This document shows, piece by piece, positions 6,398 to 13,429 of a stretch of DNA of 17,416 bases. Source of the stretch: DATFYI01 sp035315125 (GTDB lineage Bacteria; Chloroflexota; Anaerolineae; Anaerolineales; Anaerolineaceae); assembly GCA_035315125.1 (NCBI GenBank), contig DATFYI010000252.1:1-17416 (forward strand), written 5' to 3'. The notes under the pieces are model-generated. The model was not told the origin of the DNA and ran no database searches. It saw only the letters and a list, made by a program, of their open reading frames with translations. The position numbers and the translations under genes were made by a program. Position 1 is the stretch's first letter, and each line of letters begins with the position of its first letter.

Positions 6398-8299
6398 TTA
6401 AAGATATTCGCTTGACCATGAAAGGTCGAGTTCGTGTAGCTTTCTGGCGGTTGGGAGGCCGGTCTCGAGATCCCAATCCTTTAATTGGTAAAGGGTATGC
6501 AGAGCACGCACAAAATCATCTCGGACAATGCATTTTCCAGCCAGGGGACCATTTTCCAGGGGGGTAAATAAGCGACCAGGCAGCATATCATCCGCAGGGG
6601 TAAATCCTTCGCGCATGTTGAACATGCGAGCCAGGGTTGTACTCCGATCGCCGATTTTCAAGAGTTCTGCGATGGTTACATCCCAACCTGTTGCAAAACG
6701 GACAGCGTCCAGAACGTCTGGGGCGAGCATATACGAGCGGGGTGCTGGACCGAAGAAACAAAAACCGATGGTTTTACCACAACTGATCCAATTTTCAAAA
6801 AGCCAGTATTGTGCTACTTTTTGATCGCTTAAGTCAGTAGCTGGAAGAGGGACCACCTTTTCGCTGATCATCTTTGCGGATTTGAAGGAAAATGAATCCG
6901 AATTAGATAGTGAAGGATCATGGAGCGTAACCAAATGATCAGCCCCGGTTTCTGAGATGGCATAGCCGATACCGACGCCAACTTTGCCACGCGGATCGTG
7001 CAAGGCTAATTCTTGCCCTTTTACTTGAATAGCAAATTGGATTGAACCCTTTCCGATCGTTTGGGCTGCACGCTTCGAACCATTTGACAATAGGTTTCCT
7101 AAGCCCTGACGATGGGCAATCAGCTCTATCATCTGTAGCATTGCATCGGTATTCCCAAAACGAAGTTCGATTCCACCCGTATCTTCGGGTCCGATTAACC
7201 CATTCTCAAAACACTCCATCGCAAAAGCGATCGTTGCGCTGGTCGATATCGTATCCAGGATGTAACGGTCACAAAGTTCATTGGCTTTGGCAATGGCCTT
7301 TATATCAGCAATGCCACAGTTCGAGCCAAAACCCGCCACAGTTTCATACTCAGGACCGCCGTAGTCTTTGCTGACGAGGTAATGATCCTTCACTTCCACT
7401 TCGCGTTTGCAGCGAACACTACAAGCATAACAGGATTGTCGGCCGATATAAATTTCATTGGAATAGCTTTGCCAGTTGATCTTGGAAGCCCCATCAAAAG
7501 AACCCATGTGGAAATTCCTGGTGGGCATCATGCCAGAATTGTTCAGTCCATCAACCAATGCCAGAGTGCCCTGTTCGTGCATGCCCCAACTGATCGGATT
7601 GTTTTTTACATCCTGAGCAATTTTATGGCCAAGGGTTTGCAAGGAGGCCGAGTCAAACGCAAAATCACTGTAGCGCCCGTGCCCGCGCACCGCTATGGCT
7701 TTCAAGTTTTTGGAACCCATCACGGCTCCCATGCCAGTGCGGCCATTAAAATGGCGCAGCTCATTGGTGATCGATGCAAAAAGCACTTGATTTTCACCGC
7801 CCAGGCCAATTTGTAAAATGCGGATCAGATTATCTCCGAGTTCGGTTCTGATTTGAGCCTGAACTACGGCAGGTTCACGTCCCCATAAGTGACTTGCATC
7901 CCTGATCTCGATGTTCCCATCAGATATCCATAAATAAACTGGGTGAGCAGCGCGTCCTTTGATCAGAATAGCTTCAAACCCAGAAAATTTAAGTTCGGGG
8001 CCCCAAAATCCACCCGCTTCGGATTCGCCATATGCGCCAGTCAGGGGGGAACGTGCTGTTACGGTGAAACGAGCGGCGGTGGATATGGGAGCGCCGCATA
8101 ATAATCCACAGGCAATTATTAATACATTCTCTGGGCCTAATGGATCAGCATGGGCAGGGATTTCATGCAGCAGGTAATATCCAGCCAATGCTTTTCCACC
8201 AGGGTATAACCGGTAAAAATCATCCTGTATAGACTCAATAAAAAAGGATGATTCTGTCAAATCAATATGTAATATTTTTCCTGGAGTTCCAAATGGCAT
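6398..8299 (-). CDS. Aldehyde:ferredoxin oxidoreductase family tungstoenzyme (AOR1)
   Basis: The 633-residue protein is a full-length AOR family member, which oxidises aldehydes to carboxylates at a W-bis-pterin site and passes electrons via a 4Fe-4S cluster to ferredoxin. The N-terminal domain contains PGGKALAGYYLL (33-44) and ARSPLTGAYGESEAGG (82-97). Cluster ligands are Cys290, Cys293 and Cys297 (CYACSVRC) plus Cys514 (GFC). Other marks are GRTGMGAVMGSKNLKA (186-201), GPEYET (Glu317) and GADH (His455). Both DXXGL(C/D) pterin motifs are altered: DRYILD (344-349) has Ile for Gly and KTIGFC (509-514) has Lys for Asp. ATG 8299 follows AGGGA. The substrate is unknown; the neighbouring aminotransferase suggests a semialdehyde or an amino-acid-derived aldehyde. 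Confidence 0.93.
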   Translation of the reverse strand: MPFGTPGKILHIDLTESSFFIESIQDDFYRLYPGGKALAGYYLLHEIPAHADPLGPENVLIIACGLLCGAPISTAARFTVTARSPLTGAYGESEAGGFWGPELKFSGFEAILIKGRAAHPVYLWISDGNIEIRDASHLWGREPAVVQAQIRTELGDNLIRILQIGLGGENQVLFASITNELRHFNGRTGMGAVMGSKNLKAIAVRGHGRYSDFAFDSASLQTLGHKIAQDVKNNPISWGMHEQGTLALVDGLNNSGMMPTRNFHMGSFDGASKINWQSYSNEIYIGRQSCYACSVRCKREVEVKDHYLVSKDYGGPEYETVAGFGSNCGIADIKAIAKANELCDRYILDTISTSATIAFAMECFENGLIGPEDTGGIELRFGNTDAMLQMIELIAHRQGLGNLLSNGSKRAAQTIGKGSIQFAIQVKGQELALHDPRGKVGVGIGYAISETGADHLVTLHDPSLSNSDSFSFKSAKMISEKVVPLPATDLSDQKVAQYWLFENWISCGKTIGFCFFGPAPRSYMLAPDVLDAVRFATGWDVTIAELLKIGDRSTTLARMFNMREGFTPADDMLPGRLFTPLENGPLAGKCIVRDDFVRALHTLYQLKDWDLETGLPTARKLHELDLSWSSEYL

Positions 8300-8322
8300 A
8301 GTATCCCTGCCTGAAATTGAAT

Positions 8323-8358
8323 GGGCTGAATAGACTGAATCTATAGTCTATTCAGCCC
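8323..8358 (-). terminator. 14-bp perfect stem-loop after the aminotransferase gene
   Basis: GGGCTGAATAGACT (8323-8336) and AGTCTATTCAGCCC (8345-8358) pair perfectly around an 8-nt loop. On the minus strand the stem begins 6 nt after the aminotransferase stop (8365-8367), the usual place for a terminator, and ends 23 nt before the AOR1 start codon. The sequence after the stem on that strand (ATTCAATTTC) is only mildly T-rich. It probably ends or attenuates the aminotransferase transcript before AOR1. I see no clear separate AOR1 promoter in the gap, so partial read-through is likely. Confidence 0.65.
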
Positions 8359-8364
8359 TTAGAA

Positions 8365-9654
8365 TTATAACTTGACCACTTCTTTCAAGCTGTCCTCAAA
8401 AATATTAAGTGCCCGGTTGATCTGTTCTTCGGTCACAATCAGCGGAGGGATCCAACGGATCGTATTATCCCACGGCCCACAGGTGAGCATAATCAAACCG
8501 CGATCCAGGCAGGATTGGGCAACAGCTTTGGTAGTGGGTTTATCCGGTTTACGCTGTCGGTCGCGAAATTCGACACCTACCATCAATCCGAGCCCACGGA
8601 CATCACCGATTACAGTGTAACGTTTTTGCAGAGCTTGCAATCCTTTCAGCAACTGCTCGCCGCGGGTCCGAGCATTTTCCAACATATTCTCATCCCGAAT
8701 CGCTCCAATCGTCGCTACACCGGCAGCGGCAGCTACAGCGTTTCCGCCAAATGTGCCGCCGTGCGAGCCGGGGATCCATTTCTGCATTAACTCAAGGCGG
8801 CTGAAAACGCCAGATATCGGCAACCCAGATGCAAGTCCTTTTGCGACAGTCATGATATCTGGTGTGAGACCGAAGTGTTCCACTGCAAACCAGCGACCTG
8901 TTCGTCCAAAACCAGATTGGATTTCATCAGCGATCAGCAAAATACCATGTTTGTCGCAAAGTGCTCGCAAGGCATGCATGAAACTGGCCGGTGGAACCAC
9001 ATAACCACCTTCGCCGAGGACTGGTTCAATTAGAATTGCTGCAGTCTCTTGTGGAGCAGTTTGTGTAAGAAGCAAGAATTCGAGCTCCTCCATACACCAT
9101 GTACTGGTTTGTTCTTCAGACCATGCATAGCGGTAGGCGTATGGATAGGGAGCAACAAAGAAACCAGAAGGCAGAGGTTGATAACCGGCTCGATAAGTTG
9201 TTTTTGAATTGGTCATCGCCATGGTAGCAGAAGTACGACCATGAAAGCTCCCTTGAAACACTATCACGTTTGGACGACCGGTGGCATGTTTGGCAAGTTT
9301 AACTGCCCCTTCAACTGCTTCGGCGCCTGAATTACTGAAAAAGAAGCCATCTATGCCAGGCGGAACGATTGGCTGTAGCGCTCTTACCAATTCTAACAAC
9401 GGTTTGTGCAAAATGATATTGGCCTGTCCATGCAGTAACAGGCCGGCTTGCTCACGGATAGCCTCTACAACCTTTGGATGGCAGTGACCAGTGTTGGTTA
9501 CTCCAATTCCACAGGTGAAGTCCAGATAGGCACGCCCAGCCAGATCGTAAACATAGGCGCCCTCAGCATGACTGGCAATAATATCGGTCGAGTGAGTCCA
9601 GACCGGTGAAAGATGAGCCAGTACATTTTGATAATCTTCAATTACAACTGCCAT
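8365..9654 (-). CDS. Class III PLP aminotransferase (4-aminobutyrate aminotransferase-like)
   Basis: The protein (429 residues from ATG 9654) is a fold-type I, class III aminotransferase, whose members move the amino group of omega-amino acids, ornithine derivatives or GABA to 2-oxoglutarate or pyruvate. Seen are DFTCGIGVTNTGHCHPKV (45-62), the phosphate-binding SNSGAEA (107-113), GSFHGRT (135-141), ADEIQSGFGRTG (242-253, Asp243 contacting the PLP ring), TVAKGLASGLP with Lys272 as the Schiff-base lysine, and GGTFGGN. The length matches GabT. An in-frame start at 9681 would overlap the permease; ATG 9654 is preferred because GGAGG lies just upstream and it sits 1 nt after the permease stop. 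Beta-alanine, 5-aminovalerate or acetylornithine activity cannot be excluded. Confidence 0.92.
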   Translation of the reverse strand: MAVVIEDYQNVLAHLSPVWTHSTDIIASHAEGAYVYDLAGRAYLDFTCGIGVTNTGHCHPKVVEAIREQAGLLLHGQANIILHKPLLELVRALQPIVPPGIDGFFFSNSGAEAVEGAVKLAKHATGRPNVIVFQGSFHGRTSATMAMTNSKTTYRAGYQPLPSGFFVAPYPYAYRYAWSEEQTSTWCMEELEFLLLTQTAPQETAAILIEPVLGEGGYVVPPASFMHALRALCDKHGILLIADEIQSGFGRTGRWFAVEHFGLTPDIMTVAKGLASGLPISGVFSRLELMQKWIPGSHGGTFGGNAVAAAAGVATIGAIRDENMLENARTRGEQLLKGLQALQKRYTVIGDVRGLGLMVGVEFRDRQRKPDKPTTKAVAQSCLDRGLIMLTCGPWDNTIRWIPPLIVTEEQINRALNIFEDSLKEVVKL

Positions 9655-9655
9655 T

Positions 9656-11275
9656 TCAGGCCTCCTCCGCTGCCGCTCCAAATGGATCTACATCGGGTAT
9701 ACCAGGTTTTATAAAAATCCGTAATGGGATATAAAGCACCATTCCCAAAGCGATAGCACCCAGCGCCCAATAAAGCGATGATATCCCTTCGTCTGACAGG
9801 CGGCTGATAATAGCCGTCAAGACGACCACTAAAGGAGCTAAGGTAACCAATACCAATCCAAACCAACCACCTGGAACCTTTTGGCGTTGTAAATCGGGCC
9901 TGGCGATACGCATTTTCCACATGGCAAAGAATTCTGCCATTAATACTACCATGTTAAGGAAAACGTCCATAACCACCAGGAATGAAAAGGCCTGGAGAGA
10001 AAAGATGGAGAATATGACCCCACATATCAAAATTGATACCCATGGGGTGCCAAACTTGGGATGGACTTTAACCAGGAATTTGGGCATCATGCCATCTTCG
10101 GCCAATGCAAAGGGCACTCGAGTGCCACCCAGGCCATTGCCAATAAACAAGCCTGTCATGCTCAATATAGCCGCAATCGTGACCAGAGAACCCATCACAC
10201 TTGCCAGCGGTCCGTTTGTCTGTCCGGTTAACTTATCAGCAACTGCGTGAGCGATATCCGGGTAGAAATAACCCTGTGTACTGGTGGGATCGACACCCCA
10301 GCTATTCAGTTTGTCTGTCCACTCTTTTTGAGCGGCAGGATCGGAACCAGCTAAATCTCCGATAATCCCTACCGAATCATCCGAGGCGGATAGTCCCCAA
10401 AGCTGGTATTTGCCATTTTCTCCTGCGCCACCATACATGCCGGCAACGGCGGGGATGCTATAGGTTAAGAGAGTTGCGATTAAAACGAGCAGCATCGCCA
10501 AAGGATAGGTCCGCTTTGGATTTACGATTTCATCTCCAGCGGCTGTGGGCAGTTCCCAGCCCATGAAATTCCACATGGCCACGTAAAGACCGGTGCTCAG
10601 AGCAGGAATCAAAGATTGGATACTGATTGATTGGCCGCTGGCCAGGAAGGGTAATTGAACTGTGGTGCCACTCTTGATCCAGGCCGCAAAGCCAACGACT
10701 GACATCAATAAGAGCGGAATCATCATCGCTATTCCCAGCCAATCTGTTGTCAAGCCGGTCAAACGTGCGCCCCGGATATTTAGCAACGAAATTGCCCAAA
10801 TGAGGATGATCGCTACAAACCAGGAAAGGAGCCAGGATGGCAGCTGAATTCCTGCAATGGTTGTGCCCGTATTGAGAACCGGGATGAAAAATGCAAGATA
10901 TGAGGCTGCCAGGACCGGATAAATGGTAACGTCGACCCAGGAGACTACCCAATTCATCCAGCCACCCATGAAACCCACAAAGGGGCCGAATGCGGTTTTA
11001 AGCCAGTGGTAATATCCGCCTTCCACCGGCATCATCGACTGCATTTCGCGCACCATGAGCATATTGGGAATGCTGAAAAGCAAAGGGGTCACGATGAAAA
11101 GTACAAACATCAAGCCCGGGCCAGACATGCTGCCCAATTGTTCGGTCCCGAATGATCCACCACATACTGTGAAGTAAATAAAACCAAACAGAGGCAAAAG
11201 AGTCAGTTCTCGTTTTAGCATGCTCTTTGCTGTCTTGGTTACGGGTACATCTTCAGCGATGGTTGCCTGTCCCAT
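9656..11275 (-). CDS. APC superfamily amino acid permease
   Basis: This 539-residue integral membrane protein is an amino acid-polyamine-organocation transporter. Hydrophobic segments fall at about 25-47, 54-76, 96-135, 147-168, 178-200, 220-245, 257-280, 355-382, 410-455, 470-490 and 500-522, giving about 12 helices. The first helix holds a glycine-rich break (VCGGSFGTEQLGS), which in the family contacts the amino and carboxyl groups of the substrate; MQSMMPVEGGYYHWLK (78-93) is a typical APC loop. Between helices 7 and 8 is an unusually long hydrophilic loop of about 75 residues (281-355), which would face outward. AAAGGAGA precedes ATG 11275. Its stop lies 1 nt before the aminotransferase start, so it probably imports that enzyme's substrate, which is not identifiable from sequence. 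Confidence 0.92.
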   Translation of the reverse strand: MGQATIAEDVPVTKTAKSMLKRELTLLPLFGFIYFTVCGGSFGTEQLGSMSGPGLMFVLFIVTPLLFSIPNMLMVREMQSMMPVEGGYYHWLKTAFGPFVGFMGGWMNWVVSWVDVTIYPVLAASYLAFFIPVLNTGTTIAGIQLPSWLLSWFVAIILIWAISLLNIRGARLTGLTTDWLGIAMMIPLLLMSVVGFAAWIKSGTTVQLPFLASGQSISIQSLIPALSTGLYVAMWNFMGWELPTAAGDEIVNPKRTYPLAMLLVLIATLLTYSIPAVAGMYGGAGENGKYQLWGLSASDDSVGIIGDLAGSDPAAQKEWTDKLNSWGVDPTSTQGYFYPDIAHAVADKLTGQTNGPLASVMGSLVTIAAILSMTGLFIGNGLGGTRVPFALAEDGMMPKFLVKVHPKFGTPWVSILICGVIFSIFSLQAFSFLVVMDVFLNMVVLMAEFFAMWKMRIARPDLQRQKVPGGWFGLVLVTLAPLVVVLTAIISRLSDEGISSLYWALGAIALGMVLYIPLRIFIKPGIPDVDPFGAAAEEA

Positions 11276-11391
11276 AAGCGATCTCCTTTTTTAAATCAAA
11301 CCCATTGTGCCGTTTTTCCTTGATGATTTGTCTCCCCGCCCAAGCAGGAGTTCTTTTTAACAATTCGGTTGAAAAAATCCCCCTGATTTGC

Positions 11392-11424
11392 CGCCCGAAG
11401 CATTATTATAAATAACTTCGGGCG
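11392..11424 (-). terminator. Stem-loop after the saccharopine-dehydrogenase-like gene
   Basis: CGCCCGAAG (11392-11400) pairs with CTTCGGGCG (11416-11424) around a 15-nt AT-rich loop; pairing extends further with one mismatch. On the minus strand it starts 25 nt after the stop codon at 11449. The T-rich tract on the exit side comes about 14 nt late, so termination may be incomplete. The loop also contains TATAAT read on the minus strand (11405-11410), but without a convincing -35 box. The 173-nt gap otherwise holds only the permease ribosome site. Confidence 0.5.
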
Positions 11425-11448
11425 ACAAAAAAACACTTTTTTGGATAT

Positions 11449-12663
11449 TTAGCTGAGCTTATACTCCTTTATACCGTATGGAAAGCCAAAATCAGCCATG
11501 CGATCCATGAATGGAACTGGATCGAACGCTTCTGGACCGCAAACCCCCTTGCCTTTCCAGATGCCTTTGGCAAGTAGCTCAAATCCAATTACGGGGTTGA
11601 AGCCGGTTTGTGCTACAACAGATTGACAGCCTAATTTGTCCATGCACTCCTGATTATCGGCAACCTGGTAGATATAGACCTGGCGTGGTTTGCCATCTTT
11701 AATACCCTTCACCCAGGTGCCGGCGCATGTTTTGCCGAACATATGGTCGCCCAGATGTGCTGGGTCGGGTAAACATGCAGCGACGACGTCTCTTGGGGCA
11801 ACCATGACATCTTTTACTTTGATGGGTTCTTTGTTATCCAGACCAAGCATTTTAATGGTCTTGAGCACACCAATGAAGAAATCTCCTAATCCATACTTAA
11901 AAGTCACCCGATTTGTTTTGACCCAGCGTGGGACAAGTAAGACTTCCTCATGCTCGACGTTTACACATTCAACTTTGCCGATGCCCTCTGGAAACTCGAA
12001 GATTTCCGGTTCAGAGAACGGCGCGGTAGTAAACCAACCCTTGTCTTTTTCCCAAATCACAGGTGGATTGAGGCATTCTTCAATTGTGGTCCAAATTGAG
12101 AAATTTGGGGCAAACTCATAACCACGTACTTCCAGGTTGGCGCCATCTCGCACACCAATTTCTTCGATTTCATCGAAGAGATGATCTTGAGCGTAGCGTG
12201 CAAAAATGTCTGCCATGCCAGGTTCGACACCCAGGCCAACGATTGCAAGGAGACCTTTTTTCTCCCAATCCTTGGCAACTTGAAATTGCAAATCGCCGAG
12301 TTTCAGGCCGGTCTGATGATAAGGATCGCTTTCATTTGGCTCAGAAAGCGACATGGCCATATCCATATAATTGCAACCGGAACAGAAGGCAGCATCAAAA
12401 ATTGGCATGTTGAAGGAAGGATCGCAGGCGTTCATGATCAAGTCAACTTGATATTTACGCGCCAGCGCTTCAATCAAATCCTGTTTTGATGCATCTACCC
12501 ATTCCGTTGGGAAGCGTTCCGGATCACCAAGTTTCGATTGTACTTCAGCAAGCCGATCACGGTTATAATCAGCCAGAACCATTTTTTCTAACCAGGGTCG
12601 TCGCTGAGAAATAACTGCAATCGCCTCGCCTACACCACCCACCCCGACAAGTAAAATCTTCAT
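11449..12663 (-). CDS. Saccharopine dehydrogenase-like NAD(P)-dependent oxidoreductase
   Basis: The 404-residue protein begins with a Rossmann motif (LVGVGGVGEAI, Gly7, Gly9, Gly12) followed by an acidic strand end (VLADYNRDRL) and belongs to the saccharopine dehydrogenase/carboxynorspermidine dehydrogenase group. Supporting parts are VDLIMNACDPSFNMPIFDAA (74-93), YMDMAM and the IVGLGVEPGMADIFARYA stretch (about 142-159), which matches the GxxPGxxxxxA region of the family. Such enzymes make or split a secondary amine between an amino acid or diamine and an oxo acid or semialdehyde. With an aminotransferase and AOR next door, a lysine, diamine or polyamine pathway is conceivable, but no specificity residue settles it. 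ATG 12663 follows AGGAGA. There is a 76-nt gap to lrp with no clear promoter. Confidence 0.83.
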   Translation of the reverse strand: MKILLVGVGGVGEAIAVISQRRPWLEKMVLADYNRDRLAEVQSKLGDPERFPTEWVDASKQDLIEALARKYQVDLIMNACDPSFNMPIFDAAFCSGCNYMDMAMSLSEPNESDPYHQTGLKLGDLQFQVAKDWEKKGLLAIVGLGVEPGMADIFARYAQDHLFDEIEEIGVRDGANLEVRGYEFAPNFSIWTTIEECLNPPVIWEKDKGWFTTAPFSEPEIFEFPEGIGKVECVNVEHEEVLLVPRWVKTNRVTFKYGLGDFFIGVLKTIKMLGLDNKEPIKVKDVMVAPRDVVAACLPDPAHLGDHMFGKTCAGTWVKGIKDGKPRQVYIYQVADNQECMDKLGCQSVVAQTGFNPVIGFELLAKGIWKGKGVCGPEAFDPVPFMDRMADFGFPYGIKEYKLS

Positions 12664-12739
12664 TGCAATCTCCTATTCGATATATTTTTAATCCGCACAG
12701 AATCTGGGGAATTCTACTTTGGGGTACAAAATAGCTTCC

Positions 12740-13234
12740 TTACTTCTCTGCGATTAAATTCTTCTTGATGAGGGAGCTAGGCACTTTCCAACGTGAATCA
12801 TCCTTAATGATGATCGGGACAATCGAAGTTCTTGATCGGCGGACGCCGGTCATGCTTCCAATTGTTTGGGAGACAAAATCGTATAGCGTTCGATTATCTT
12901 GTGCTACAATTTGGATACTTACATCTCTTTCGCCGATTGAACAGGCTACATAAGTTATATTTTCGAATTCTGCAAGTTTGTTTGCCACTTCCAAAATTCG
13001 TCCGGGCTCAACTTCAATAAAGACATCTGCAATAACAGGAAACCCAATCGTCTTGGCATCCAATACGGCGCTAATAACGAATACCCCTTCCTTGATTAAT
13101 CGCTCGAGGCGGTAGCGCACCAGGCGTTCATTGGTTTGACCAATCCTGCGCGCGATTTCTGCGCAGGTCATCCGTCCATCATCGGTTAATAGATCAATAA
13201 TTTGTTTATCCAGGAAATCTAACTTTATAGTCAT
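12740..13234 (-). CDS. Lrp/AsnC family transcriptional regulator
   Basis: The 164-residue protein has the standard Lrp/AsnC layout: an N-terminal winged helix-turn-helix (about 4-60, LDFLDKQIIDLLTDDGRMTC then IARRIGQTNERLVRYRLERL) and a C-terminal RAM domain (about 68-145) that binds amino acids and drives dimer and octamer formation. It is slightly longer than the usual 145-155 residues owing to a basic tail (DDSRWKVPSSLIKKNLIAEK). ATG 13234 has AAAGG upstream. It is transcribed away from AOR2 and toward the saccharopine-dehydrogenase-like gene. A palindrome and half-site in the shared upstream region suggest it controls itself and AOR2 in response to an amino acid; this is inference. Confidence 0.93.
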   Translation of the reverse strand: MTIKLDFLDKQIIDLLTDDGRMTCAEIARRIGQTNERLVRYRLERLIKEGVFVISAVLDAKTIGFPVIADVFIEVEPGRILEVANKLAEFENITYVACSIGERDVSIQIVAQDNRTLYDFVSQTIGSMTGVRRSRTSIVPIIIKDDSRWKVPSSLIKKNLIAEK

Positions 13235-13257
13235 ATTAAAACCTTTCAGACGTGAAT

Positions 13258-13286
13258 AGTATAGCTAGAATATTTCCGAATTTCAA
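13258..13286 (-). promoter_or_regulatory. Predicted sigma70-type promoter of the lrp gene
   Basis: On the minus strand, TTGAAA (complement of 13281-13286) and TATACT (complement of 13258-13263) are separated by exactly 17 nt. Transcription would start near 13251, giving a leader of about 17 nt before the ATG at 13234. A TTTCCGAA element (13273-13280) lies in the spacer beside the -35 box and resembles one arm of the nearby palindrome, so autorepression is plausible. Confidence 0.6.
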
Positions 13287-13301
13287 TAATCAATCGTAAT
13301 T

Positions 13302-13322
13302 ATATATCCGAAACGGATATAT
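13302..13322. promoter_or_regulatory. Perfect 9+3+9 palindrome, candidate Lrp-family operator
   Basis: ATATATCCG (13302-13310) and CGGATATAT (13314-13322) are exact inverted repeats around AAA. The palindrome sits between the divergent lrp gene and AOR2, about 15 nt behind the lrp -35 box and about 70 nt before the likely AOR2 transcription start. Its size and AT-rich centre suit an Lrp/AsnC dimer. The assignment to the adjacent regulator is by position only. Confidence 0.6.
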
Positions 13323-13370
13323 TTATCAATATTTTAAGATTAAAATGATGTAATTATTTTTGAAGATCGC

Positions 13371-13376
13371 TATAAT
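13371..13376 (+). promoter_or_regulatory. Candidate -10 element of AOR2
   Basis: A perfect TATAAT lies 53 nt before the AOR2 start codon. At the matching -35 distance (around 13347-13353) there is no good TTGACA-like hexamer. Together with the upstream palindrome this suggests a promoter that needs an activator, perhaps the Lrp-type protein. Confidence 0.45.
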
Positions 13377-13429
13377 GTAGGTTGAATTCCAGGTTTCTGC
13401 CAAAACACAATAAACAAAGGAGAGAAATT

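Noticed and set aside
9655..9681. In-frame extension of the aminotransferase into the permease
   Set aside because: ATG 9654 has GGAGG upstream and the extra residues are arginine-rich translation of permease and ribosome-site sequence.
10530..10952. Open frame of 140 codons in another frame of the permease gene
   Set aside because: It overlaps a well-supported permease reading frame and its translation has low-complexity, non-family composition.
11401..11415. TATAAT in the loop of the stem after the saccharopine-dehydrogenase-like gene as a permease promoter
   Set aside because: No -35-like hexamer at 16-18 nt; only a T-tract occurs there, so chance is as likely.
13382..13429. In-frame extension of AOR2 from TTG 13382
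   Set aside because: It would start almost at the predicted transcription start and run through the AAAGGAGAG ribosome site that serves ATG 13430.
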